Assembly (NCBI RefSeq): GCF_000252995.1
Contig: NC_015761.1
Location: 3,720,001-3,784,000, forward strand
Source: Salmonella bongori NCTC 12419
GTDB lineage: Bacteria > Pseudomonadota > Gammaproteobacteria > Enterobacterales > Enterobacteriaceae
Direction: 5' to 3'
Length of the DNA stretch: 64,000 nucleotides
Under the pieces are notes generated by a model. It saw nothing but the letters and a program-made list of their open reading frames with translations. It was not told the DNA's origin and ran no database searches. Shown piece by piece: positions 36,826-48,463 of this stretch. The position numbers were made by a program, and so were the translations under genes. The first letter of the stretch is position 1. Every line of letters begins with the position of its first letter.

Positions 36826-37245
36826 TTACATCGCTTTTTTGGTCAGCTCGATAACGCGCAGTTTAGCGATCGCTTTGGCCAGTTCCGCAGACGCCTGAGC
36901 GTAATCCACGTCACCATGAGAGCTCTTAATGTGCTCTTCAGCCTTACGTTTCGCTTCCAGAGCTCGCGCTTCGTCGAGATCCTGGCCACGAATAGCCGTA
37001 TCAGCCAGAACGGTCGTGCTACCCGGTTGCACTTCAAGAATGCCGCCGGACAGGTAGATAAACTCTTCATGACCGTGCTGCTTAACGATGCGAATCATAC
37101 CAGGCTTAATGGCGGTGAGCAGCGGGGCGTGACCCGGGTAAATCCCCAGTTCACCTTCGCTACCCGTTACCTGGATTTTCTCGACCAGACCAGAGAACAT
37201 TTGTTGCTCTGCGCTGACGACGTCCAGGTGGTAAGTCATTGCCAT
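36826..37245 (-). CDS. atpC: ATP synthase F1 epsilon subunit
   Basis: 139 residues. N-terminal beta sandwich (MTYHLDVVSAEQQMFSGLVEKIQV; GELGIYPGHAPLLTAIKPG) plus a C-terminal two-helix regulatory domain (DEARALEAKRKAEEHIKS...) that can brake ATP hydrolysis. Last gene of atpIBEFHAGDC. Confidence 0.99.
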   Translation of the reverse strand: MAMTYHLDVVSAEQQMFSGLVEKIQVTGSEGELGIYPGHAPLLTAIKPGMIRIVKQHGHEEFIYLSGGILEVQPGSTTVLADTAIRGQDLDEARALEAKRKAEEHIKSSHGDVDYAQASAELAKAIAKLRVIELTKKAM

Positions 37246-37265
37246 ATCACCCTCCGATTAAGGCG

Positions 37266-38648
37266 TTAAAGTTTTTTGGCTTTTTCCACGGCTTCGTCGA
37301 TGGAACCGACCATATAGAACGCCTGCTCCGGCAGGTGATCGTATTCGCCTTCCATGATGCCTTTGAAGCCACGGATGGTGTCTTTCAGGGAGACATATTT
37401 GCCCGGAGAACCGGTAAATACTTCTGCCACGAAGAAAGGCTGGGACAGGAAGCGCTGGATCTTACGAGCACGCGCTACCACCAGTTTATCTTCTTCAGAC
37501 AGTTCATCCATACCCAGGATGGCGATGATGTCTTTCAGTTCCTGATAACGTTGCAGGATGGACTGTACGCCACGCGCGGTGTCGTAGTGTTCCTGACCTA
37601 CCACCAGCGGATCCAACTGACGGCTGGTGGAGTCCAGCGGATCAACGGCCGGGTAGATACCCAGGGACGCGATCTGACGGCTCAGTACTACGGTAGCGTC
37701 AAGGTGCGCAAAGGTCGTTGCCGGAGACGGGTCAGTCAGGTCATCCGCAGGTACGTATACCGCCTGAACGGAAGTGATAGAACCGGTTTTGGTGGAGGTG
37801 ATACGTTCTTGCAGAACCCCCATCTCTTCTGCCAGAGTCGGCTGATAACCTACCGCGGAAGGCATACGCCCCAACAGTGCGGATACTTCCGTACCGGCAA
37901 GGGTGTAACGATAGATGTTATCGACGAACAGCAGAACGTCACGACCTTCATCACGGAATTTCTCCGCCATGGTCAGGCCGGTCAGTGCTACGCGCAGACG
38001 GTTTCCCGGCGGCTCGTTCATCTGGCCGTACACCAGGGATACTTTATCGATAACGTTGGAGTCGGTCATTTCGTGGTAGAAGTCGTTACCCTCACGAGTA
38101 CGTTCACCTACGCCCGCAAACACAGAGTAACCGGAGTGCTCGATCGCGATGTTACGAATAAGCTCCATCATGTTTACGGTTTTACCTACACCCGCACCAC
38201 CGAACAGACCGACTTTACCGCCCTTCGCGAACGGACACATCAGGTCGATAACTTTGATACCGGTTTCCAGCAGTTCCTGAGAGTTTGACAACTCTTCGTA
38301 GGACGGCGCAGCACGGTGAATAGCCCAACGCTCTTCTTCACCAATCTCGCCTTTCATGTCGACCGGTTCGCCCAGTACGTTCATGATACGGCCCAGCGTT
38401 GCTTTACCTACCGGGACTTCGATCGGGTGTTCGAGATCTTTTACATCCAGACCACGACGCAGACCGTCGGAAGACCCCATTGCGATGGTACGCACGATAC
38501 CGCCGCCAAGCTGCTGCTGAACTTCCAGCACCAGCTTCTCATTACCATTCTGCACCTCAAGGGCATCGTACACGCGTGGTACGGCATCCTGAGGGAACTC
38601 GACGTCGACCACGGCGCCGATTACCTGGACAATCTTTCCAGTAGCCAT
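37266..38648 (-). CDS. atpD: ATP synthase F1 beta subunit
   Basis: 460 residues. Catalytic subunit: P-loop GGAGVGKT (about 149-156), catalytic Glu in GERTREGND (about 181), Walker [17 protein letters not shown] loop that interacts with gamma. Intact. Confidence 0.99.
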
Positions 38649-38674
38649 CTTAAATCCTCTACGAAATAACCTGG

Positions 38675-39538
38675 TTAAACCGCGGCGGCCCCCGAGACGA
38701 TCTCGGTGAGTTCCTGAGTAATGCTGGCCTGACGAGCTTTGTTGTATACCAACTGCAGCTCTTTAATCAGGCTGCCGCCATTGTCGGTCGCGGCTTTCAT
38801 CGCCACCATACGGGCGGCCTGCTCGCTGGCCAGGTTTTCTACCACGCCCTGATAAACCTGAGACTCTACGTAGCGACGCAGGAGGGTATCCAACAGCGCT
38901 TTCGGATCGGGCTCATACAGGTAATCCCAGGCTTTACGCTTCAGATCATCATCTTCTGATGCCGGCAGCGGCAGCAGTTGAGTGATCGTCGGTACCTGAG
39001 ACATGGTGTTAATAAATTTGTTGCTGACAATGTAAAGCTTGTCCAGACGGCCTTCGTCATAGGCCTGCAACATCACTTTAACCGGACCGATCAATTCGGA
39101 CAGCGAAGGGTTATCCCCCATGCCGGTCACCTGAGCGACAACATTGCCGCCTACGGAATTGAAGAATGACACGCCCTTAGAGCCGATCATTGCGAGTTCG
39201 CACTGAACGCCTTTATCAGACCATGCTTTCATATCCGCCAACAGCTTTTTGAACAGGTTAATGTTCAAGCCGCCGCACAAACCACGGTCGGTCGACACTA
39301 CCAGGTAGCCCACGCGTTTAACGTCGCGCTCTTCCAGGTAGGGGTGCTTATATTCCAGATTACCGTTCGCAAGGTGACCAATCACTTTGCGCATGGTCTC
39401 TGCATAAGGACGGCTGGCCGCCATGCGATCCTGCGATTTACGCATTTTGGAAGCGGCGACCATCTCCATCGCTTTAGTGATCTTTTGCGTGTTCTGGACG
39501 CTTGCGATCTTACTACGTATCTCTTTTGCGCCGGCCAT
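38675..39538 (-). CDS. atpG: ATP synthase F1 gamma subunit
   Basis: 287 residues. The central shaft: N-terminal helix [31 protein letters not shown] and C-terminal helix [14 protein letters not shown]...[23 protein letters not shown] form the coiled coil that turns in the alpha3beta3 ring. Lies between atpA and atpD. Confidence 0.99.
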
Positions 39539-39588
39539 GAGCTTCTCCTCAATGCCTTGCGGCCTGCCCTAAGGCAAGCCGCCAGACG

Positions 39589-41130
39589 TTACCAGGACTG
39601 GGTTGCTTTGAAGGAATCGAGGATGCCTTTCAGCTTGCCTTCGATTTCGTCGTTATAGCCACCGGACTGGTTGATCTCTTGCATCAGCGGAGCGTGATCA
39701 CGGTCGACGTAAGCCAGCAGTGCGGCTTCGAAGCTACCGATTTTCGCCAGTTCGACATCCGCCAGATAACCACGTTCTGCCGCGAACAGAACCAGAGACT
39801 GCTGCGCAACGGACATCGGCGCATACTGTTTCTGTTTCAGCAGTTCAGTTACTTTCTGACCGTGGTCCAGCTGCTTACGGGTCGCATCGTCAAGGTCGGA
39901 GGCAAACTGAGAAAACGCCGCCAGTTCACGATACTGCGCCAGCGCGGTACGAATACCACCGGACAGTTTTTTCATGATCTTGGTCTGAGCAGCACCACCT
40001 ACACGGGATACGGAGATACCCGGGTTAACCGCAGGACGAATACCGGCGTTAAACAGGTTGGATTCCAGGAAGATCTGACCATCGGTAATGGAAATTACGT
40101 TGGTCGGAACGAACGCGGAAACGTCACCCGCCTGTGTTTCGATAATCGGCAGCGCGGTCAGAGAACCGGTTTTCCCTTTCACTTCACCTTTGGTGAAAGC
40201 TTCAACGTAGTCGGCGTTAACACGCGCGGCACGCTCCAGCAGACGAGAGTGGAGGTAGAATACGTCGCCCGGGAATGCTTCACGTCCAGGCGGACGACGG
40301 AGCAGCAAGGAGATCTGACGATAAGCAACAGCCTGTTTAGACAGGTCATCGTAAATGATCAGCGCATCTTCACCGCGGTCACGGAAGTATTCGCCCATTG
40401 CGCAACCCGCATACGGCGCCAGGTATTGCAGCGCTGCGGATTCAGACGCAGTTGCCACCACAACAATGGTGTTGGCCAACGCGCCATGTTCTTCCAGTTT
40501 ACGTACCACGTTAGAGATGGTGGATGCTTTCTGGCCGATAGCGACATAAATACATTTGATGCCGGAGTCGCGCTGGTTGATGATGGCGTCGATAGCCAGC
40601 GCGGTTTTACCGGTCTGACGGTCACCGATGATCAGTTCACGCTGACCACGACCGATTGGGATCATGGAGTCAACGGCTTTATAACCGGTCTGCACCGGCT
40701 GATCAACGGACTGACGGTCGATTACGCCCGGCGCAATCGCTTCAACGGCAGAGAAGCCGTCGTTATCAACCGGACCTTTACCGTCGATTGGCGCACCCAG
40801 GGTGTTTACCACACGTCCCAGCAGGCCGCGGCCAACCGGAACTTCCAGGATACGACCCGTACATTTAACCTTCATACCTTCGGCAAGGTCAGCGTACGGG
40901 CCCATGACTACCGCACCCACAGAGTCGCGCTCCAGGTTCAGTGCGATAGCGTAACGGTTCCCCGGCAGGGAGATCATTTCACCCTGCATACAATCGGCCA
41001 GGCCGTGAATGCGGATAACACCGTCACTTACAGAAACAATAGTACCTTCGTTGTGAGCTTCACTCACAACATTGAACTGAGCAATGCGCTGCTTGATCAG
41101 TTCGCTGATTTCGGTGGAATTCAGTTGCAT
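39589..41130 (-). CDS. atpA: ATP synthase F1 alpha subunit
   Basis: 513 residues. Non-catalytic nucleotide site with P-loop GDRQTGKTA (about 169-177), arginine finger in the [11 protein letters not shown] block (about 373-376), N-terminal [15 protein letters not shown] that binds delta. Intact. A 532-codon open frame on the other strand is only a by-product of its codon usage. Confidence 0.99.
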
Positions 41131-41142
41131 GCTCCAGTCCCC

Positions 41143-41676
41143 TTAAGACTGCAAGACGTCTGCAAGGCGCTCAAGACGGCCGCGTACGCTGCCATCAATG
41201 ACCATATCACCCGCCCGGATGATAACGCCTGCCATTACAGACTTATCGATTTTGCAATTCAGCTTCACTTTGCGTGACAGACGTTTTTCCATCGCGGCGC
41301 TGATTTTCGAAAGCTGCTCTTCACTCAATGCGGTTGCAGACGTAACTTCTACCTCGGAGGTAGCTTCACTGGCTGCACGCAGGTGAATAAACTGCTCCAG
41401 AACATCCGGGAGCGCGATCAAACGATTATTTTCAGCCATTACCCGAATCAGGTTCTGGCCGTTTTCGTCTAACTGCTCACCGCAGACTGCGATAAACGAC
41501 TCAGCGAGCGTTTCCGGCGCCAGCGCGCCAGAGAGAAGCTCTGCCATTTGTTCGTTCTTGGTTACCTCGGCGGCAAACGCCAGCATGTCCTGCCAGCGTT
41601 CAACGCTTTGGTGTTCGACGGCAAAGTCAAAAGCTGCTTTGGCGTAGGGGCGAGCTACCGTAACAAATTCAGACAT
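41143..41676 (-). CDS. atpH: ATP synthase F1 delta subunit
   Basis: 177 residues. Helical N-terminal domain (ARPYAKAAFDFAVEH) and the C-terminal signature VITxRAGD-type segment MAGVIIRAGDMVIDGSVRGRLERLADVL. Links F1 to the b-subunit stalk. Confidence 0.99.
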   Translation of the reverse strand: MSEFVTVARPYAKAAFDFAVEHQSVERWQDMLAFAAEVTKNEQMAELLSGALAPETLAESFIAVCGEQLDENGQNLIRVMAENNRLIALPDVLEQFIHLRAASEATSEVEVTSATALSEEQLSKISAAMEKRLSRKVKLNCKIDKSVMAGVIIRAGDMVIDGSVRGRLERLADVLQS

Positions 41677-41690
41677 CAGCCCCTCCCTCC

Positions 41691-42161
41691 TTACAGTTCA
41701 GCGACAAGTTTGTCCACGATGTCGCTGTTAGCAGCTTCATCCACGGAACGTTCGATGATCTTCTCGGCGCCAGCAACAGCCAGGATAGCAACTTGCTTAC
41801 GCAGCTCTTCACGGGCACGTTTACGCTCGGCTTCAATTTCCGCCTGCGCCTGAGCCACGATTTTAGTACGTTCCTGCTCTGCTTCAGTTTTGGCTTCGTC
41901 CAGGATCTGAGCGCGACGTTTGTTCGCCTGCTCGATGATTACCTGAGCTTCCGCTTTCGCTTTTTTCAGCTGGTCGGTCGCGCTGGCCTTTGCAAGGTCA
42001 AGATCCTTATGTGCGCGTTCTGCAGAAGCCAGACCGTCAGCAATTTCTTTCTGACGTTTCTCGATGGCAGCCATTAACGGCGGCCATACATACTTCATGC
42101 AAAACCAGACAAAGAGAATAAACGCGATGGCCTGGCCGAGGATTGTTGCGTTAAGATTCAC
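41691..42161 (-). CDS. atpF: ATP synthase F0 b subunit
   Basis: 156 residues. One N-terminal TM helix ([20 protein letters not shown]) followed by a long charged helix (about 30-150) that dimerises as the peripheral stalk. Confidence 0.99.
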
Positions 42162-42220
42162 AGCACAATGCCTCTATCTAGTTAACCTTCTGATATTGCT
42201 CTTAATTCAAGCAACGCTTA

Positions 42221-42460
<240 letters not shown>

Positions 42461-42506
42461 GACAGTCTCCAGTTTGTTTCAGTTAAAACGTAGTAGTGTT
42501 GGTAAA

Positions 42507-43322
<816 letters not shown>

Positions 43323-43330
43323 GATGCCTT

Positions 43331-43711
43331 TTACCCTTTGTTGTTAATTACAGCCGGCGCCAGTATCTGAACCACCAGCACCAAAACCCACGTAACGATC
43401 AGCGGCAAAAACACCGCCTTTAAAACCGCCAGCGCCACCACCAGTAAAACCAGCATCGCTAACACCTTGAAAGCTTCGCCGAAGGCGAAAGTCCAGGACA
43501 CGCGGCCCTTAGCAGGTGTATGCGCCTGGTGACGCCAGGCAAATATCATAAACAACATATTAGGCAGTGCCACTGCCAATCCCCCGCATAACGCGGAGAT
43601 GCCCCAGAAGGGGTCTTTGAGGCAAAACAGCAATCCACTTGCCATTACCGCCAGAAACTGAATGAGCAGAAGCTTACGAGCAACGTTTCGACTCACGAGC
43701 GACACAGACAT
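43331..43711 (-). CDS. atpI: ATP synthase accessory protein AtpI
   Basis: 126 residues from ATG at 43711 (SVSLVSRNVARKLLLIQFLAV); the frame is open 24 codons further, but this start matches the family. Four TM helices; non-essential, proposed to aid c-ring assembly and Mg uptake. First gene of the atp operon. Confidence 0.95.
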   Translation of the reverse strand: MSVSLVSRNVARKLLLIQFLAVMASGLLFCLKDPFWGISALCGGLAVALPNMLFMIFAWRHQAHTPAKGRVSWTFAFGEAFKVLAMLVLLVVALAVLKAVFLPLIVTWVLVLVVQILAPAVINNKG

Positions 43712-44326
43712 CACGTATTTACTCCTGCTCCCTTCGGGGTATGCCGCGTGTCGTATAAAACGTTCTTTAAGACCTGGAGTCAAGCATCAAAAAGCGGTCA
43801 AATTATACGGTGCGCCCCCGTGATTTCAAACAATAAGTAGCCAAAAGGTGAATAAATGTTTAAATATTTTTCTCTGGCCCGCATTTTTAACTTTTAGCCA
43901 AAGTGTGAACGATCGTGCAAAACTGCAAATAGCGCGAAAACACTGACTATAAAGCGTGCACCAGATCACATATTAAACATATTCACGCTCGCGCCATTAA
44001 TTTACGTGACAATTCATGCTTTTTCATCCTTTTGATATTTAAGCGTAAAAGCAGGCACTGTTTTAAAAATACCGGGTTACACGCTTAAAACGCCCCATTG
44101 ACATTTATAATAAATATTTAACAAGCAAAACTGGTTTTTCGTTTCGATTTTTAGCAGGCTGATATTTACAATGTTGATTACTCTCTGTTTTAACAAAAAC
44201 AGCGACGTTGTAATGTTGAAACGAAACCGTAAATTCAGAGTTAAATGTAACAGCGCTAAAATGCGTTACGCCTGTCGATTTTTAACACAAGCCGCGTCGT
44301 TTTTTTTCTATTTTTTTTGATAAAAA
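43712..44326 (-). promoter_or_regulatory. atp operon promoter region
   Basis: Gene-free 0.6 kb. On the minus strand -35 TTGAAA (43829-43824), 16-bp spacer, -10 TATAAT (43807-43802) form a good sigma-70 promoter for atpI. The part from 43980 to 44326 is AT-rich with several T/A runs and carries no gene I can see. Confidence 0.75.
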
Positions 44327-44950
44327 TTAAACTTTGTTTGACTTAATAATCACCAGGTGCCGCTCCCCTTCTAACTGCGGAACGAGCAATTTTTCAACGG
44401 ATTCGACGCTAAAATCGTCAGGTAGAGAGGCAATTTCATCCCCTGGCAATTGCCCTTTTAAGGCATAAAAACGCCCTTTCTCTCCCGGCAGATGGTGACA
44501 CCAGCTCACCATATCATTCAACGATGCGAAAGCGCGGCTGATAACGCCATCAAACGGCGGTTCGGAGGGATACGCTTCAACGCGACTTTGAACCGGCGTG
44601 ATGTTTTCCAGCTTAAGTTCGTGCTGAACCTGACGCAGAAAACGAACCCGCTTACCCAGACTGTCGAGTAAAGTGAAATGCGCACCAGGAAGAACGATAG
44701 CAAGCGGAATGCCTGGCAGACCCGGTCCTGTTCCCACATCGATAAAACGCAGCCCCTGAAGATACGGCGCAACGACAATACTGTCGAGGATATGACGAAC
44801 CAGCATCTCGTCAGGGTCACGTACAGAGGTCAGGTTGTAGGCTTTGTTCCATTTATGCAGCATATCAACATAGGCCACCAGTTGGTTTTTCTGGTGATCG
44901 GTAAGCGAAATACTGGCTTCATTCAGCAGGCGAGAAAGTTTGTTGAGCAC
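44327..44950 (-). CDS. rsmG: 16S rRNA m7G527 methyltransferase RsmG (GidB)
   Basis: 207 residues. SAM-binding motif FIDVGTGPGLPGIPLAIVLP (about 68-87), then HFTLLDSLGKRVRFL. Methylates G527 of 16S rRNA; loss gives low-level streptomycin resistance. Downstream of mnmG, separated by a BIME. Confidence 0.98.
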   Translation of the reverse strand: MLNKLSRLLNEASISLTDHQKNQLVAYVDMLHKWNKAYNLTSVRDPDEMLVRHILDSIVVAPYLQGLRFIDVGTGPGLPGIPLAIVLPGAHFTLLDSLGKRVRFLRQVQHELKLENITPVQSRVEAYPSEPPFDGVISRAFASLNDMVSWCHHLPGEKGRFYALKGQLPGDEIASLPDDFSVESVEKLLVPQLEGERHLVIIKSNKV

Positions 44951-44974
44951 GTAGAATACCTGTTAGCAATAATT

Positions 44975-45041
44975 TGCCGGAGGGCGGTTTCGCCTTATCC
45001 GGCCTACATTCCAGGCCCGATAAGCGCAGCGCCACCGGGCA
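44975..45041. repeat. BIME between mnmG and rsmG
   Basis: REP units TGCCGGAGGGCGGTTTCGCC...TATCCGGCCTAC and AGGCCCGATAAGCGCAGCGCCACCGGGCA in opposed orientation. Confidence 0.85.
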
Positions 45042-45053
45042 TTCTTCGATGAA

Positions 45054-46943
45054 TTAAGCGCTGCGACGCAGCATTCCCTGCTTTTTCAACCATACCAACA
45101 GAATTGAAATAGCCGCAGGAGTAACGCCAGATATACGCGACGCCTGCCCGATAGAAACCGGTTTGTGATCGTTCAGTTTGGCGATGACTTCGTTCGACAG
45201 ACCAGAAACCTGACGATAATCCAGCGTGGCAGGCAACAGGGTGTTTTCATTACGCTGCTGTTTTTCAATCTCATCCTGCTGGCGAGCGATATACCCTTCG
45301 TATTTCACCTGGATTTCCACCTGCTCAGCGGCTTGCTCATCTTCAAGCGCAGGCGAGAATGCGGCAAGCGAAGTGAGCTGCGCGTAGGTCATTTCCGGAC
45401 GACGCAGGAGATCTTCGCCGCTGGCTTCACGGGAGAGAGGCGTAGACAGATGCGCATTCACATCTTCGGCAGATTCCGCAGATGGCGTTACCCAGGTTGA
45501 CTTCAGCCGCTGGCGCTCGCGTTCGATGTTTTCTAACTTCTCGTTAAAGCGCGCCCAGCGTTCATCGTCCACCAGACCCAGCTCGCGGCCCATTTCAGTC
45601 AGGCGCAGATCGGCGTTGTCTTCGCGCAACATCAGGCGGTATTCCGCACGGGAAGTGAACATACGATACGGTTCTTTGGTACCCAGCGTACACAGATCGT
45701 CTACCAGCACGCCCAGGTAGGCCTGAGAACGTGCAGGTGCCCAACCCTCTTTGTCAGCGGAAAGACGCGCCGCGTTCAGACCGGCGAGCAAGCCCTGGGC
45801 AGCCGCTTCTTCATAGCCAGTAGTACCGTTGATTTGACCAGCAAAGAATAGACCGTGGATAAATTTACTTTCCAAGGTTGGTTTCAGATCGCGCGGGTCG
45901 AAGAAATCATATTCGATGGCGTAGCCAGGGCGAACGATCTTCGCGTTTTCCATCCCCTGCATAGAGCGAACGATTTGCATTTGAACGTCAAACGGCAAAC
46001 TGGTGGAGATACCATTCGGATAAATTTCGTTCGACGTCAGGCCTTCCGGCTCGAGGAAGATCTGATGCTGGTTGCGATCGGCAAAGCGCATGACTTTGTC
46101 TTCGATCGACGGACAATAGCGTGGACCGATCCCTTCGATCACCCCGGCATACATTGGACTACGATCGAGGTTGTTGCGGATCACGTCATGGGTTTTCTCG
46201 TTGGTATACGTGATATAACACGGAACCTGTTGCGGATGCTGCGCGGCATTGCCCATGAATGAGAACACCGGCATCGGGTTATCACCATGCTGCTGCGCCA
46301 GCACGCTGAAATCAATCGTGCGCGCATCGATACGCGGTGGAGTACCCGTTTTAAGACGACTGACGCGTAATGGCAGCTCACGCAGACGACGAGACAACGG
46401 GATAGACGGCGGATCGCCAGCACGGCCCCCGCTGTAGTTATCCAGACCAATGTGGATTTTACCGTCAAGGAACGTGCCCACGGTCAGTACCACCGCTTTA
46501 GCGCGGAATTTGAGCCCCATTTGGGTTACCGCGCCCACCACGCGATCATTTTCGACAATCAGATCTTCAACCGCCTGTTGGAAGATCATCAGGTTGGGCT
46601 GATTCTCCAGGGCAGTACGTACCGCCTGACGATACAGCACGCGATCTGCCTGAGCGCGGGTGGCGCGAACCGCCGGACCTTTACTTGCGTTTAGTATCCT
46701 AAACTGGATGCCTGCCCGATCGATTGCTTTGGCCATCAGACCACCGAGCGCATCCACTTCTTTTACCAGATGTCCCTTGCCAATACCGCCAATTGCCGGG
46801 TTGCAACTCATTTGCCCCAACGTATCGATATTGTGTGTCAAAAGCAGAGTCTGTTGACCCATACGCGCTGCGGCCATCGCGGCCTCAGTGCCTGCATGAC
46901 CCCCGCCAATGATAATGACGTCAAAAGGATCCTGATAAAACAT
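45054..46943 (-). CDS. mnmG: tRNA uridine-5-carboxymethylaminomethyl enzyme MnmG (GidA)
   Basis: 629 residues. FAD-binding Rossmann motif IIIGGGHAGTEAAMAAARMG (about 10-29), catalytic-Cys segment near PVFSFMGNAAQHPQQVPCYITYTN, second family signature FFAGQINGTTGYEEAAAQGL. Partner of MnmE. Transcription from its promoter near 46997-47002 (TAGAAT on the minus strand) runs away from oriC and can aid initiation. Confidence 0.99.
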   Translation of the reverse strand: MFYQDPFDVIIIGGGHAGTEAAMAAARMGQQTLLLTHNIDTLGQMSCNPAIGGIGKGHLVKEVDALGGLMAKAIDRAGIQFRILNASKGPAVRATRAQADRVLYRQAVRTALENQPNLMIFQQAVEDLIVENDRVVGAVTQMGLKFRAKAVVLTVGTFLDGKIHIGLDNYSGGRAGDPPSIPLSRRLRELPLRVSRLKTGTPPRIDARTIDFSVLAQQHGDNPMPVFSFMGNAAQHPQQVPCYITYTNEKTHDVIRNNLDRSPMYAGVIEGIGPRYCPSIEDKVMRFADRNQHQIFLEPEGLTSNEIYPNGISTSLPFDVQMQIVRSMQGMENAKIVRPGYAIEYDFFDPRDLKPTLESKFIHGLFFAGQINGTTGYEEAAAQGLLAGLNAARLSADKEGWAPARSQAYLGVLVDDLCTLGTKEPYRMFTSRAEYRLMLREDNADLRLTEMGRELGLVDDERWARFNEKLENIERERQRLKSTWVTPSAESAEDVNAHLSTPLSREASGEDLLRRPEMTYAQLTSLAAFSPALEDEQAAEQVEIQVKYEGYIARQQDEIEKQQRNENTLLPATLDYRQVSGLSNEVIAKLNDHKPVSIGQASRISGVTPAAISILLVWLKKQGMLRRSA

Positions 46944-47031
46944 GGTAATTGCCTCGCATAACGCGGTGTGAAAATGGATTGAAGCCCGGGCGGTGGATTC
47001 TACTCAACTTTAGCCGATGGAGAAAGCCCCG

Positions 47032-47310
47032 GGATCCTGGCTATTAAAAAGAAGATCTTTTTATTTAGAGATCTGTTCTATTGTGATCTCTTATTAGGAT
47101 CGCAGAGGGCTGTGGATAACCCGGATCCTGCAATTAAGATCAAGACGTTGGAAAGGATCACTAGCTGTGAATGATCGGTGATCGTGGCCCGTATAAGCTG
47201 GGATCAAAACAGGGAGTTATGCACAACTCAAAAAGTGATCTCGGGTTATTCTTTGGATAACTACCGGTTGATCCAAGCTTTCTACCAGATTTATCCACAA
47301 CTGATTGCGC
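47032..47310 (+). other. oriC: Chromosomal replication origin oriC
   Basis: Between mnmG and mioC. AT-rich 13-mers: GATCTTTTTATTT (47054-47066), GATCTGTTCTATT (47070-47082), GATCTCTTATTAG (47085-47097). DnaA boxes: R1 TGTGGATAA (47111-47119), R2 TTATGCACA (47217-47225), R3 TTTGGATAA (47252-47260), R4 TTATCCACA (47291-47299). At least ten GATC (Dam/SeqA) sites. R1 and R4 are consensus and opposed, as in E. coli; R2 differs from the E. coli TTATACACA at one base. Confidence 0.98.
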
Positions 47311-47321
47311 GATCTTTACAC

Positions 47322-47765
47322 TTATTTGAGTAAATTAATCCAGTCGTCGAGCCAGATCTCCGCAGGATCTTCCGGAATTTCATGTTCAAGAATGTTGATC
47401 TTCAGGGTTTCCCCAAGCTGTTTTGCCCCGATGCCTTTCAGTTCGGTTTCTATTTTCTCAATAGCGCCGCAAAACGTGTCGTATTCGCGACTGCCAATAC
47501 CAATAGCGCCAAAACGAACCTGTGAAAGGTCTGGTTTTTGCGTTTGAAGATCTTCACAAAAGGGGGCCAGGTTGTCCGGAATATCCCCCGCGCCATGCGT
47601 GGAGCTGATCACCAGCCAGATTCCGGAGGTAGACAGATCTTCTAACAGCGGTCCGTGCAGCGTTTCGGTTGAAAAACCGGCATTCTCCAGCTTTTCAGCC
47701 AGATGTTCTGCCACATATTCGGCTCCGCCGAGGGTGCTGCCGCTGATAAGAGTTATGTCCGCCAT
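47322..47765 (-). CDS. mioC: Flavodoxin-like protein MioC
   Basis: 147 residues. FMN-binding loop SGSTLGGAEYVAEHL (about 8-22) and STHGAGDIPDN. Acts as electron donor for biotin synthase in vitro. Transcription enters oriC from the right. A DnaA-box-like TGTGGAAAA (47824-47832) sits in its promoter region. Confidence 0.98.
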   Translation of the reverse strand: MADITLISGSTLGGAEYVAEHLAEKLENAGFSTETLHGPLLEDLSTSGIWLVISSTHGAGDIPDNLAPFCEDLQTQKPDLSQVRFGAIGIGSREYDTFCGAIEKIETELKGIGAKQLGETLKINILEHEIPEDPAEIWLDDWINLLK

Positions 47766-47853
47766 GTGAGCCCTTCCTGAAAAAGAAGGGCTATTGTACG
47801 CTGTGAACGGGCTGGGATCTACCTGTGGAAAAATGTGGGATTAAAAAAATTGA

Positions 47854-48312
47854 TCATGGCTTAATCGTACGCATAATCGGGTTCTGCAGGACGATCAGGG
47901 TTTCAGTGGACTGAATTTCATCAATTGTTTGGATCTTGTTGATAAGTACATGCTGGAGCGCGTCGATCGACTTACACATAACCTTGATAAAGATGCTGTA
48001 ATGGCCCGTGGTGTAATACGCTTCGGTTACTTCATCCAGGCTTTCCAGGCGGGCCAGCGCAGCGGGATAATCTTTCGCGCTTTTCAGAATAATGCCAATA
48101 AAGCAGCCGACGTCATAACCCAATTGCTTCGGGCTGACATCAATTCGCGCGCCGGTAATGATCCCCGCCTGCTTCATTTTTTCTACGCGCACGTGAATAG
48201 TGCCTGGACTGACGCCAAATTGTTTCGCCAGTTCAGCGTAAGCGGTGCGCGCATTTTCCATTAATGCGTCGAGAATGCCGCGGTCCAGATTGTCGATCTG
48301 ATAATTTTCCAT
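47854..48312 (-). CDS. asnC: AsnC/Lrp-family transcription regulator
   Basis: 152 residues. N-terminal HTH (LDRGILDALMENARTAYAELAKQFGVSPGTIHVRVEKMKQAGII), C-terminal RAM ligand domain. Asparagine-responsive activator of the divergent asnA gene and autoregulator. Confidence 0.98.
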   Translation of the reverse strand: MENYQIDNLDRGILDALMENARTAYAELAKQFGVSPGTIHVRVEKMKQAGIITGARIDVSPKQLGYDVGCFIGIILKSAKDYPAALARLESLDEVTEAYYTTGHYSIFIKVMCKSIDALQHVLINKIQTIDEIQSTETLIVLQNPIMRTIKP

Positions 48313-48463
48313 TGTTTTTTCTTATGCAGATTAATGATTCCTTTTATTTTAGCCTTATATTTTATTGAATCAAAACCGTAACCGGCTTTTTGTTTGTTGA
48401 ATATTGAATAGTGCCCACGTTTTGTTGCTTAATCATAGGCAACAGGACGCAGGAGTATAAAAG

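Noticed and set aside
39679..41277. 532-codon open frame antisense to atpA and atpH
   Set aside because: Mirror of highly expressed, codon-biased genes; no SD and low-complexity Arg/Thr/Gln composition. The same holds for 37239-38288 (anti-atpD) and 14165-14947 (anti-yidC).
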